In this document: positions 52,347-60,525 of the stretch, one piece after another
Numbering within the stretch: position 1 is the stretch's first letter
How the letters are laid out: each line of letters begins with the position of its first letter
Source of the DNA: Leptolyngbya sp. Cla-17
GTDB taxonomy: Bacteria > Cyanobacteriota > Cyanobacteriia > Leptolyngbyales > Leptolyngbyaceae
Direction of reading: 5' to 3'
DNA: 64,000 bases
NCBI RefSeq assembly: GCF_016807185.1
Contig: NZ_JAEVYN010000002.1
Location: forward strand, 248,001 to 312,000
Position numbers and translations under genes: made by a program
The notes under the pieces: generated by a model
What the model saw: only the letters and a program-made list of their open reading frames with translations
Told to the model about the DNA's origin: nothing
Databases searched by the model: none

Positions 52347-53858
52347 ATGCAGGAAGAACTCAGCATCCTAATACAAGCTCAGTATCCTTTGATCTACTTG
52401 GTCACTTCTGAGGAAGAGCGTGCCGAGCAGGCAATTGCAGCGATCGCTCAAGCTGGAAAACCCCAGCGGCGCGTGTTTCTTTGGACCGTGACTCATGGCA
52501 TCGTTGAGTATGGGCAGCCTAGAAATGTAACGCAGCACAACACCGTTTCTCCAGAAGCAGCAGTAGAGTGGGCAACTCGGCAACGCGACCCTGCCATTTT
52601 TGTATTTAAGGATCTTCATCCCTTTGTCGATTCTCCAGCGGTAACCCGTTGGTTGAGGGATGCGATCGCTAGCTTTCGTGGTTCGCAGAGAACGATCCTC
52701 CTGATGTCTCCGGTTCAGCAGATCCCAATTGAACTTGAAAAAGAGGTTGCAGTCTTAGATTTCGCAATGCCAGACATGGCTGAGCTAAACCAAGTTCTTT
52801 CGCAGCAGCTAGACCTTACTCGCAATCGTCGAATCACCACTGAAACGCGGGAAAAGTTGTTGAAGGCTGCCCTAGGTCTCACGCGGGATGAAGCGGAAAA
52901 AGTTTATCGAAAGGCTCAAGTTACCACAGGACATTTAACAGAAGAGGAAGTCGGCATCGTTCTTTCCGAAAAGAAGCAGCTCATTCGCCGAAATGGAATT
53001 CTTGAGTACATTGAAGAGGATGAAACTATTCAATCAGTGGGTGGGCTAGAGGAGTTAAAGCGCTGGCTAACTCAGCGTTCTAACGCCTTTACAGAGCGTG
53101 CCAGGGAATACGGGCTTCCGCAGCCCAAGGGTATGTTGATCCTTGGAGTTCCAGGATGCGGCAAGTCATTGATTGCCAAAACTACTTCTCGCTTGTGGGG
53201 CTTGCCACTGCTCCGGCTAGATATGGGTCGAGTTTATGATGGCTCTATGGTTGGTCGGTCAGAAGCCAATTTGCGGAATGCTTTGAAAACCGCCGAATCA
53301 ATTTCACCCGCCATTTTATTTATAGACGAGCTAGACAAAGCTTTTGCTGGCACTGCTGGCTCGGCAGATTCTGACGGTGGAACATCCAGTCGCATCTTCG
53401 GCTCGTTTTTAACCTGGATGCAAGAAAAGGATTCTCCTGTTTTTGTCATGGCAACAGCGAACCGAGTAGAACGCTTGCCTGGGGAGTTTTTACGGAAGGG
53501 GCGCTTCGATGAATTGTTCTTTGTAGATTTACCCAATGCAGAAGAACGCAAAGATATCTTTAGGATTCACCTTTCTAAGCGTAAACGGGATATTTCCCGG
53601 TTTGATTTAGACCAGTTGGCAAACGTAAGCGATGGTTTCTCTGGAGCAGAAATTGAGCAAGCATTAGTAGCAGCTATGTACGATGCTTTCGCTCAAGAGA
53701 GAGAGTTTACCCAACTGGATATTATTGCAGCGGTCAAGGCAACTCAGCCCTTGTCTAAGACGATGAGTGAACAGGTGACGGCTCTGCGCGATTGGGCCCG
53801 TCAAAGAGCCAGACCTGCTGCAGCCTCTGTCGCTGAATATCAGCGACTAGAGTTCTAG
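52347..53858 (+). CDS. ycf46: Ycf46 AAA ATPase
   Basis: 503 residues. MQEELSILIQAQYPLIYLVT is the family start, and AGGTGG about five bases before the ATG at 52347 supports it over the GTG at 52338. The AAA module has Walker A GVPGCGKSL, Walker B ILFIDELDKAF and the arginine finger region ANRVERLPGEFLRKGRFDE. Ycf46 is conserved in cyanobacteria and red-algal plastids. It has been linked to photosynthesis and inorganic carbon use, but its substrate is not known. ycf35 follows on the same strand. Confidence 0.93.
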   Translation: MQEELSILIQAQYPLIYLVTSEEERAEQAIAAIAQAGKPQRRVFLWTVTHGIVEYGQPRNVTQHNTVSPEAAVEWATRQRDPAIFVFKDLHPFVDSPAVTRWLRDAIASFRGSQRTILLMSPVQQIPIELEKEVAVLDFAMPDMAELNQVLSQQLDLTRNRRITTETREKLLKAALGLTRDEAEKVYRKAQVTTGHLTEEEVGIVLSEKKQLIRRNGILEYIEEDETIQSVGGLEELKRWLTQRSNAFTERAREYGLPQPKGMLILGVPGCGKSLIAKTTSRLWGLPLLRLDMGRVYDGSMVGRSEANLRNALKTAESISPAILFIDELDKAFAGTAGSADSDGGTSSRIFGSFLTWMQEKDSPVFVMATANRVERLPGEFLRKGRFDELFFVDLPNAEERKDIFRIHLSKRKRDISRFDLDQLANVSDGFSGAEIEQALVAAMYDAFAQEREFTQLDIIAAVKATQPLSKTMSEQVTALRDWARQRARPAAASVAEYQRLEF

Positions 53859-54000
53859 AGCTTTCTTCCTGCTCCCAACAGGTAGAAAGGCTGGCGACTC
53901 CGCTAGCAAAGTCAGTTAACACACTTGCTATTGACCTTAGGGCTAATAGCAAACCTCAACCCAACGTTGTTCTTAACTCTCTATCAGGAGGAAATTCCAA

Positions 54001-54354
54001 ATGTCTCATTTTAGCACTCTGCGCACCAAGATCACCGATGCTGAAATCCTAAAAGCTTCCTTGCGCGATCTAGGCATCAGCGTCAAAACTGAAGCTGATG
54101 TTCGTGGCTATAACGGTCAGCGCGTGCGTTCCGACATCGTTGCCATCTTGGAAGGTGAATATGATTTAGGTTGGTCTCGCAATGCCGATGGATCCTTTGA
54201 CCTGATTGCTGATCTTTGGGGTGTTGCTAAACGCCATAACCAAACTGAGTTGATCAATTCCATCAACCAAAAGTACGCAGTTAACAAAACCTTGGCAGAG
54301 GTTAAGCGTCCTGGCTTGCAAAATGCAAACGTCAAGCTAGTGCTGCAAAGCTAG
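54001..54354 (+). CDS. ycf35: Ycf35 (DUF1257) protein
   Basis: 117 residues. MSHFSTLRTKITDAEILKASL begins the DUF1257 family (seen as SHFSTLRTKITD). DIVAILEGEYDLGWSRNADG and FDLIADLWGVAKRHNQ complete it. AGGAGG lies nine bases before the ATG, a strong site. Function is unknown; the protein is conserved in cyanobacteria and some plastids. The neighbouring ycf46 suggests a shared task. A clear terminator follows. Confidence 0.93.
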   Translation: MSHFSTLRTKITDAEILKASLRDLGISVKTEADVRGYNGQRVRSDIVAILEGEYDLGWSRNADGSFDLIADLWGVAKRHNQTELINSINQKYAVNKTLAEVKRPGLQNANVKLVLQS

Positions 54355-54378
54355 TCTCTCCACGCGTTCCCAAACTAG

Positions 54379-54411
54379 CGGGCTAACCCCTTTAAGGTTA
54401 GTCCGTTTTTT
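54379..54411 (+). terminator. Terminator after ycf35
   Basis: CGGGCTAACC pairs with GGTTAGTCCG (one G-T pair) around a seven-base loop, followed by six T. Confidence 0.88.
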
Positions 54412-54439
54412 ATGGGCATTCACTGTTTTCGCAGGTCGA

Positions 54440-54898
54440 GTGTTTATGCAGATGCATAGTCTTTTAGCTTTGGTTGCACAGCATTTTACACAGATACTCA
54501 CAACTGCCGATCCAATTATCCGATCGCCGATCGCCATTACTTTGGGTGCAATTCCAGGTGCGCTCTGCCGATATTATATCTCGCTGTATTTTGGGCAATG
54601 GTTTGGCACCAGCTTCCCTTTTGGCACTTTTTTCATCAATCTTACTGGTGCATTTTTGATGGGGGTATTCGTCACATTCACCCTAGAACGCTCAATAACC
54701 TCTTCTGATCTCCGTTTATTAGTTGCCGTAGGTTTTTTAGGTTCTTACACTACATTTTCTACCTATGCCTTAGACACAATAACGTTGATCCAAAGTGGAA
54801 ACTTCGGATTTGCACTGTTTTATTGGTTCAGTAGCGCTTTGTTAGGGGTGCTTAGTGTTGCTTTAGGACTACTAGTTACCCAAAAACTGTTGAACTAA
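54440..54898 (+). CDS. crcB: Fluoride channel/exporter FluC (CrcB)
   Basis: 152 residues, about four membrane helices. GAIPGALCRYYIS, NLTGAFLMGVF and GFLGSYTTFSTYALDT are the diagnostic motifs, with the Asn and Phe residues of the fluoride path. It works as a dual-topology dimer that expels fluoride. The GTG at 54440 and the ATGs at 54446 and 54452 are alternative starts. The first about 25 residues are extra compared with most members. No fluoride riboswitch is visible upstream. Confidence 0.9.
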   Translation: MFMQMHSLLALVAQHFTQILTTADPIIRSPIAITLGAIPGALCRYYISLYFGQWFGTSFPFGTFFINLTGAFLMGVFVTFTLERSITSSDLRLLVAVGFLGSYTTFSTYALDTITLIQSGNFGFALFYWFSSALLGVLSVALGLLVTQKLLN

Positions 54899-54992
54899 AT
54901 TGAGTTGTCGCAACTAAAACAGCTTTGCCTAACAATTATTTAACTATCTATATAACGAGACCTATCAAAAATAATGCAGTTGCTAATTGCAG

Positions 54993-55715
54993 CTAATTTC
55001 TGTCCTGGTGATTATCTTTGTACTTCACGGCGTTTTGTGAACTCTCATAGATTGATGCTTGTTTTTTCTCGTAGAACTGAACGGCAACATGGCCTAATGA
55101 GTGCAACAATGCTGCATTGCTTGCGATTCCAACTGCCGCTCCCAAGAAAGGAATCACTTCAACAATGCTTAATCCTGTTTTGATGACACTTGAACCACCC
55201 ATAGAGAGTCCCCATAAAGCTAAAACTTCTCCACGACGGGCTGGTTCATTGAGTGAAAAACCGTAAACGGCTGCGATCCGATAAACCATCTGAGCTTGCA
55301 GGGCAGTCACAGCAGCAATATCAACTGCTAGCAGCATTAAGGCAAAAGGAGGCACGATGTTTGTAAGTAGTCCAATCCTTGCAGCTTTAAATGCGCTTTC
55401 AGAAATAATGCGCTGCGCCAACTGCTCAGGATTTTCTAAGGGATATTGCTGTTGCAGAGCCACTACATCTTGCTCTACCTGCTCTACATCCACCTGACCC
55501 AAGGCTGCCATTAGCCAACTAACCCCTGGTAACTTGGTTGCGTATTTGACTAAGGGATTTTCTGCGATCGGGGTGATGACATTACCGATGGTTTCTGTTC
55601 CCTGTTCAATTACATCGTGAAGGGGAGATACGATCGCGTCTTCTACTGTGCGAGATGCCATAGAGACTGCCGCCTGAACTTGTTTCCAACTGTCGGTTTC
55701 GGGGTTCATAGTCAT
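54993..55715 (-). CDS. EcsC-like membrane-associated protein
   Basis: 240 residues. An N-terminal amphipathic part has Thr/Ile-rich segments (GTETIGNVITPIAENPLVKY). Then come hydrophobic stretches LTNIVPPFALMLLAVDIAAV, ALQAQMVYRIAAVYGFSL and IPFLGAAVGIASNAALLHSLG, which match the EcsC pattern. EcsC-family proteins are poorly understood membrane-associated proteins sometimes next to ABC transporters. It stands alone. The function is unknown. Confidence 0.62.
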   Translation of the reverse strand: MTMNPETDSWKQVQAAVSMASRTVEDAIVSPLHDVIEQGTETIGNVITPIAENPLVKYATKLPGVSWLMAALGQVDVEQVEQDVVALQQQYPLENPEQLAQRIISESAFKAARIGLLTNIVPPFALMLLAVDIAAVTALQAQMVYRIAAVYGFSLNEPARRGEVLALWGLSMGGSSVIKTGLSIVEVIPFLGAAVGIASNAALLHSLGHVAVQFYEKKQASIYESSQNAVKYKDNHQDRN

Positions 55716-56042
55716 TAAAAGTTAGCTTGTTTGTTATGGAGTTAGCAGGATGACAAAGCAGCCTTCATCTTGGATAGGAATTTATTTTATGAGAAACCAA
55801 AATAGATGCCATCTGTCTCAAGATGACTTGCAAAAAGCGATGCGATCGCAATCTTTGTTGCATATCTTTACAACGCTCTGGTGAATTTTTGGTAGAACGA
55901 CTATAATCAAGGTGTTAAAGTATGGATGAGAATAAGATCGGCTGTAGTGTTTGTGTCTAATATTGACGAGTTTTTCCGTTTTGTATTGACAGGCTTCTCT
56001 CCGAAATCTCACTCTCTGCAACCTTTCGATTTTGGAGACAAT
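55716..56042. other. Promoter and 5' leader of the RRM gene
   Basis: About 325 bases between divergent genes. Cyanobacterial rbp genes usually have long leaders that respond to cold, and this could be one. The reading frame of the RRM gene stays open back to 55926 but has no similarity before 56043. Confidence 0.5.
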
Positions 56043-56357
56043 ATGTCAATTTACGTAGGCAATTTATCTTACGACGTTTCTGAGGCTGACTTGACTGCTG
56101 TATTTGCAGAATACGGTTCAGTTAAGCGCGTTCAACTACCTACTGACCGTGAAACCGGTCGGATGCGCGGCTTTGGTTTCGTTGAAATGGGTACTGATGC
56201 TGAAGAGCAAGCCGCCATTGATGCACTAGACGGTGCAGAATGGATGGGTCGGGACCTGAAAGTCAACAAAGCTAAACCCCGCGAAGATAGAGGCGGCTCT
56301 TTTGGTGGTGGCGGTGGCGGCGGTCGTCGCAGCAACAGCTTCTCTCGTAGCTACTAG
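56043..56357 (+). CDS. RNA-binding protein with RRM domain (Rbp family)
   Basis: 104 residues. The single RRM has RNP2 IYVGNL and RNP1 RGFGFVEM at the expected spacing, and the tail is Gly/Ser/Arg-rich (GGSFGGGGGGGRR). This is the short cyanobacterial Rbp type, mostly cold-induced RNA chaperones resembling eukaryotic GRPs. The Gly-rich tail marks the RbpA-like subgroup. The ATG at 56043 is the family start. Terminator about 90 bases downstream. Confidence 0.93.
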   Translation: MSIYVGNLSYDVSEADLTAVFAEYGSVKRVQLPTDRETGRMRGFGFVEMGTDAEEQAAIDALDGAEWMGRDLKVNKAKPREDRGGSFGGGGGGGRRSNSFSRSY

Positions 56358-56445
56358 CTTTCACAAACTAGTGTAGCAACGAGGCTATTGAGTAAAAGAG
56401 ATTATTAGCTTTTTTCTTTTTACTTAGTAGTGATGTTAATTAATA

Positions 56446-56480
56446 AAAAAGCTCAGGAGTAAACATCCTGAGCTTTTTGT
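56446..56480 (+). terminator. Terminator after the RRM gene
   Basis: AAAAAGCTCAGGA pairs perfectly with TCCTGAGCTTTTT around a seven-base loop. Confidence 0.9.
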
Positions 56481-56528
56481 TTGGGCGATACTCTGATGTA
56501 AACAGTTGTCTTCATGGTAGACACTTAG

Positions 56529-57173
56529 ATGGTTAAGAAACAACTTTACAAACACGATACCGCTAGCTATGTAATCGAACATGAAGTGTCTCAGAAAAGA
56601 GAAGAGGAGTTTAAGCAATGGCAGCAAAGCATTACTCAGGCAGCTAGTCAATTTGATGGATATTTAGGAACAACTGTTTGTCCGCCTGTGGAGCACGACA
56701 ATAAGTGGTACATCATGGTTCAGTTTGACTCTTCTAATACCTTAACCAATTGGCTAGAGTCAGATGTACGTCACAATCTAGTTGAAATTGGGAAACAAAT
56801 TTTTCTAAGTTCCAAAATTACTCACTTCAAAACTGGTTTAGAACGTTGGTTCGTTAAGCAAGAGGCTCATCCTCCTGCGTGGAAGCAAATTTTGGCTACC
56901 CTAATGGGGCTTTATCCAACGGTCATGCTGTTGAGTCTATTGCAATCTTCCTTTTCTTGGACCCATTCTTGGGGGTTTGCGGATGTCATGTTGTTGAGCA
57001 ATTTTCTCTCATGCTGCTTGTTGACTTGGCTGGTAATGCCTTTTGTCGCGTGGCTGCTCAAAGCGTGGTTACAACCCAAAAATCGTAATTTGACGCAAAT
57101 TAATTGGATTGGTGCAGCGTTTGTTCTGACAGCGTTAGCATTGATGCGCTCTATCTTTGCTCACTCAGCTTAG
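56529..57173 (+). CDS. Antibiotic biosynthesis monooxygenase-like domain with C-terminal membrane helices
   Basis: 214 residues. The first about 100 look like a dimeric alpha-beta ABM barrel (ASYVIEHEVSQKREEEF, FDGYLGTTVCPP, WYIMVQFDSSNTL). Three membrane segments follow: ILATLMGLYPTVMLLSLL, VMLLSNFLSCCLLTWLVM and WIGAAFVLTALALM. Such fusions occur widely and their substrate is not known. It ends six bases before the endonuclease V gene, so the two may be co-transcribed. Confidence 0.75.
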   Translation: MVKKQLYKHDTASYVIEHEVSQKREEEFKQWQQSITQAASQFDGYLGTTVCPPVEHDNKWYIMVQFDSSNTLTNWLESDVRHNLVEIGKQIFLSSKITHFKTGLERWFVKQEAHPPAWKQILATLMGLYPTVMLLSLLQSSFSWTHSWGFADVMLLSNFLSCCLLTWLVMPFVAWLLKAWLQPKNRNLTQINWIGAAFVLTALALMRSIFAHSA

Positions 57174-57179
57174 AACTTC

Positions 57180-57883
57180 ATGAATATTGCGTTACCGGAT
57201 TGGTCATTCTCCCCCGAACAGGCGATCGCGCTTCAGCAAGAACTTCGCAGCCAGGTGATTGTGGCGGATCAATTAAGTGAGGTGCGCTATGTGGCTGGGG
57301 TGGATGTGGGCTTTGAAGCGGAGGGAACCATTACTCGTGCTGCTGTCGCTGTATTGAATCCAGACGATTTGCAGGTGTGCGATCCCGTCGTCCCACGACC
57401 TTTCCCTATATTCCAGGTTTGCTTTCTTTTCGTGAAATTCCGGCGGTGGTGGATGCTCTGGAAAAGCTAACGATTTTACCCGATCTCATTTTGTGTGATG
57501 GTCAGGGAATCGCTCACCCGCGTCGTTTGGGTATTGCCTGTCATTTGGGATTAATCATTAATTTGCCCACAATTGGCGTTGCTAAATCTTTATTAGTGGG
57601 CAAACATGCGGATTTGGCAGATGAAAAAGGCAGCTATCAACCGCTGATTCACAAAGGCGAAACGATTGGCGTGGTATTGCGAACTCGTGTTGGCACGAAA
57701 CCTGTTTACATCTCTCCAGGACATCGGATTAGCTTGGATACCGCGATTGCTTACGTCATGCGCTGCACTACCAAATATCGCCTACCCGAAACAACTCGCC
57801 ATGCTCACAAACTCGCATCGGGCCCGGCAATTGACGCGAGCCAGGTTTTACCCGCTCCCCCCGATCAACTTTCTCTCTTTTGA
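57180..57883 (+). pseudogene. nfi: Endonuclease V, frameshifted
   Basis: The first frame (57180 to about 57385) encodes VRYVAGVDVGFE, with the catalytic Asp, then TRAAVAVLNPDDLQVCD. The second frame picks up with RRPTTFPYIPGLLSFREIP near 57390 and runs to 57883 (LILCDGQGIAHPRRLGIACH, TIGVAKSLLVGKH). Together they form a complete endonuclease V, which cuts DNA at deaminated bases. At the junction, GATCCCGTCGTCCCACGACC looks as if about ten bases, or one, were lost between short CGTC/CCC repeats. As it stands no full-length protein can be made without a shift. Confidence 0.85.
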
Positions 57884-57955
57884 CCAATCATCTAAGCAAA
57901 CAGCTATTCGCTAGAGTGTTTAAGTTATCTGTAAATTTATAATTCCTCTCAACTC

Positions 57956-58393
57956 GTGAATCTTCCTTCTTTTATTTGGCTTTGGCGAATTGCAGCGTGG
58001 TCAATGGGTTTATCCTGGCTTGCCTATCTGCTGTTAGGAATTTCTGGACTGTGGATGCGATCGCTAAGGCAAAATGAGCAGGTCCGCCCGGACTGGTTAC
58101 GTCCAGTACATTTTTTGCTGGGATTGACTCTAGCCCTTTTAGTACTGCTGCTATTGGCGATCGGCATCGTTGGAACCCTGGGAGAATACGGCAGACTAGG
58201 ACATTCTGTGCATCTCCTGTCAGGGTTCGCTGTTGTGTACCTGGTTTTTCTGTCTGCTTGGAGTGCCGTGCAGATTAGCATCGATCGCTTATGGGCAAGG
58301 CAGCTACATGTTGGAATTAATGCAGTTTTGCTGGTGGGATTTATTTGGGTGTCGTTTACAGGTTGGACAGTGGTGCAGAAATATTTGCCCTGA
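57956..58393 (+). CDS. DUF4079-like membrane protein
   Basis: 145 residues, four membrane helices. FIWLWRIAAWSMGLSWLAYLL, LRPVHFLLGLTLALLVLLLL, GRLGHSVHLLSGFAVVYLVF and FIWVSFTGWTVVQKYLP fit the DUF4079 family of cyanobacteria and plants (each read in part). Conserved His residues in the helices could bind haem, as in cytochrome b-like bundles. The start is GTG. It begins a tight three-gene set with a membrane protein and an ABC ATPase. Confidence 0.75.
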   Translation: MNLPSFIWLWRIAAWSMGLSWLAYLLLGISGLWMRSLRQNEQVRPDWLRPVHFLLGLTLALLVLLLLAIGIVGTLGEYGRLGHSVHLLSGFAVVYLVFLSAWSAVQISIDRLWARQLHVGINAVLLVGFIWVSFTGWTVVQKYLP

Positions 58394-58400
58394 AGAATAA

Positions 58401-59027
58401 ATGCTTAGTGTAAAGTGTAGAAAAAATGGGGAAAGATTAGTGGAATCGGCTCAGGCACCACAAGAGAGTCAATCTATTTCTTTAATACCAATGCCGGCAA
58501 TATTTAAGCTTTCGCCGTTGATTCGGGTGACGCTGCTAGGATTATATGTGGCTTTAACAGTGCCATTACCTTTATTGCCGCAGACGGACGGAGTTGCCGT
58601 TTCCCCTAAATGGCTGTGGTTTGGCATTGGCTTAGGCTTTATCGCACTGTACGGGGCGTTATCGGAACGGGTTATTGTGACTGAAACTGAGATTCAGGTG
58701 ACCTATCCAGCCTGGATGCCGCGCATTTTGCGGAAAGGATGGGTGCTGCCGTGGGCGGAGGTGAAAGCTCTGAAACCTCGTTCCACTGGGCAAGGGGGGA
58801 TTGTGTACTATTTTTTGAGTCAGGCTGAGCAGGCATATTTGCTGCCCATGCGAGTCGCAGGATTCTCGCGGTTGGTTCGCTTGGTGCAGGAGAGAACAGG
58901 CATTGACACGAGTGATGTCCGTTCGTTGTCGCAGCCGTGGATGTATTTGACTTTGTTAGGGTTGACGTTGCTATTGCTGCTGGTCGATAGTTGGACAATT
59001 TGGACAGCACTTTCGCTCATGGCATGA
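58401..59027 (+). CDS. Conserved membrane protein, PH-like domain
   Basis: 208 residues. Two helices lie near residues 40-90 (VTLLGLYVALTVPLPLL, WLWFGIGLGFIALYGALS). A beta-rich stretch ERVIVTETEIQVTYPAW...GWVLPWAEVKALKPR resembles bacterial PH-like membrane domains, and a last helix follows. The start may instead be the ATG at 58491. The seven-base gap to the previous gene favours 58401. Its stop overlaps the ATG of the ABC ATPase (ATGA). Function unknown. Confidence 0.65.
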   Translation: MLSVKCRKNGERLVESAQAPQESQSISLIPMPAIFKLSPLIRVTLLGLYVALTVPLPLLPQTDGVAVSPKWLWFGIGLGFIALYGALSERVIVTETEIQVTYPAWMPRILRKGWVLPWAEVKALKPRSTGQGGIVYYFLSQAEQAYLLPMRVAGFSRLVRLVQERTGIDTSDVRSLSQPWMYLTLLGLTLLLLLVDSWTIWTALSLMA

Positions 59028-59818
59028 TTTCTCCCACTCAACCCGCCCAAATTCGTGTAGATCGGGTGAGTTTTGCCCCCCAGCTATTTAAATCTGTCAA
59101 ACTAGGGCGCAGGGCACAGCCTAACCTACCTGCTTACTATTCGCTGCGAGATGTTTCGTTTGAGGTGTTTCAGGGCGATCTCATTGCTATTGTAGGTGCC
59201 GCTGGTGCTGGCAAAACGTCTCTATTGCGTCTGCTCAATCGTCTGATTTCACCTACTCAGGGATCGCTTTATTTTAACGATCGCTCCTATACTCAAATTT
59301 CGTCCGTTTCCTTACGACAACACATCCTCTTGCTGCCCCAAGAAACTAAACTGCTGGGCATGACGGTTCAGGAAGCGTTAACGTATCCCCTGCAACTACG
59401 GGGTGTTTTATTGCCAGAAATTGCGGAACAAGTGACTAAGTGGCGCGATCGCTTACAAATTCCATCTGAGTGGCTTGCTCGAACCGAGCAACAACTGTCG
59501 CTGGGGCAACGACAATGGGTCGCGATCGCTCGTGCCTTGATTGCCCAGCCACAAGTTTTATTGCTCGACGAACCCACTACCTCACTGGATATCAGTCAGC
59601 GCAGTCAGTTTTTGTCAGTCTTAAAACAGTCTGGCTGTGCCCCCACTGTTTTGATGGTTACGCATCAACTTGACCTTGCTCAGGCGTGGTGTACCCGTGT
59701 TTTGCATTTTCAGCAAGGACAGTTAGTTGCAGATCAATCGGCGAATGCAATCAACTGGCACAACCTTGAGGAAACCTTGCAGCAAGCCGCGATCGCCCAG
59801 GAAGAAGAATGGGCGTGA
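59024..59818 (+). CDS. ABC transporter ATP-binding protein, FetA/YbbL-like
   Basis: 264 residues. Walker A GAAGAGKTS, Q-loop LLPQETKLLG, signature LSLGQRQ, Walker B VLLLDEPTTSLD and switch His VTHQ are all present. A long N-terminal strand section (QIRVDRVSFAPQLFKS) precedes the core. No classical permease gene adjoins it. The two membrane proteins upstream may be its partners, or it acts with a distant permease. ATG overlaps the previous stop. Confidence 0.85.
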   Translation: MISPTQPAQIRVDRVSFAPQLFKSVKLGRRAQPNLPAYYSLRDVSFEVFQGDLIAIVGAAGAGKTSLLRLLNRLISPTQGSLYFNDRSYTQISSVSLRQHILLLPQETKLLGMTVQEALTYPLQLRGVLLPEIAEQVTKWRDRLQIPSEWLARTEQQLSLGQRQWVAIARALIAQPQVLLLDEPTTSLDISQRSQFLSVLKQSGCAPTVLMVTHQLDLAQAWCTRVLHFQQGQLVADQSANAINWHNLEETLQQAAIAQEEEWA

Positions 59819-59840
59819 GATGTTTAAAATCCACAAAATG

Positions 59841-59866
59841 AAAAAGGCTCTCCAAGTAGGAGAGCC
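59841..59866 (-). terminator. Terminator downstream of glnB (also near the end of the ABC gene)
   Basis: GGCTCTCC and GGAGAGCC form a perfect eight-base stem with a five-base loop. On the minus strand it is followed by five T, as expected for a terminator of glnB, whose stop lies about 135 bases before it. Confidence 0.75.
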
Positions 59867-60001
59867 AGCGCTCGATTAAAAGGCTAGAGACGCAACCTTA
59901 TACTTTTAGAAGGTATGGCAACTCCACTGACCTGGGCAACGGAGTAGCTAAACCGAACGCATAGAAGCTTCCAGTACTGTTAGAAACTTAAATAAGACCG
60001 T

Positions 60002-60340
60002 CTAGACGGCTTCCTGGTTCTTTTCGCTCGTGCGGATGCGAATGATTTGATCGACTGGAGTTACAAAGATCTTGCCATCGCCGATCTCACCAGTACGAGC
60101 CGCTACGATAATCTTATCGATTACCATATCTACCTGTTCGTCTTCAACCACAATTTCAACCTTGAGCTTTTGCAAAAACTCAACGGTATATTCTGACCCG
60201 CGATAGCGCTCAGTTTGTCCTTTCTGACGACCAAAACCTCTTACTTCAGAAACCGTCATGCCAACAATGCCTGCATTGACGAGCGCAATTTTTACCTCAT
60301 CAAGCTTAAACGGGCGAATAATAGCCTCGACTTTTTTCAA
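60002..60340 (-). CDS. glnB: Nitrogen regulatory protein PII
   Basis: 112 residues from a TTG at 60340 (MKKVEAIIRPFKLDEVK), the exact family length. AAGGAG lies eight bases upstream, while the GTG three codons earlier touches that site. The T-loop has RYRGSEYTVEF, with Ser49, phosphorylated in cyanobacteria, and Tyr51. The trimer binds ATP/ADP and 2-oxoglutarate and controls NAGK, PipX and nitrate uptake. IVVEDEQVDMVIDKI and GEIGDGKIFV are PROSITE-type signatures. An NtcA-type box lies about 80 bases upstream. Confidence 0.96.
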   Translation of the reverse strand: MKKVEAIIRPFKLDEVKIALVNAGIVGMTVSEVRGFGRQKGQTERYRGSEYTVEFLQKLKVEIVVEDEQVDMVIDKIIVAARTGEIGDGKIFVTPVDQIIRIRTSEKNQEAV

Positions 60341-60418
60341 CTCACTCACTCCTTATTGTTATGGATTGCTTTGTTATCTAGCATGTCACTTTCTATCACC
60401 GTCCAGAACGAATATTTT

Positions 60419-60432
60419 GTAACAAAGGGTAC
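60419..60432 (-). promoter_or_regulatory. NtcA-type box upstream of glnB
   Basis: GTA-N8-TAC (GTACCCTTTGTTAC on the minus strand). An AT-rich -10-like hexamer (ATAGAA) stands about 22 bases downstream, as in class II NtcA-activated promoters. glnB is a known NtcA target in cyanobacteria. Confidence 0.72.
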
Positions 60433-60525
60433 ACTCTGAGGCTTAGCGATCGCGCACTTTACCAAATACCTGCCCTATAGCTAGATATAAAGATATTTTA
60501 GGCATTCATCATTAGGGGAGCGATT

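Noticed and set aside
54412..54440. Fluoride riboswitch before crcB
   Set aside because: The gap after the ycf35 terminator is too short and no aptamer core is visible.
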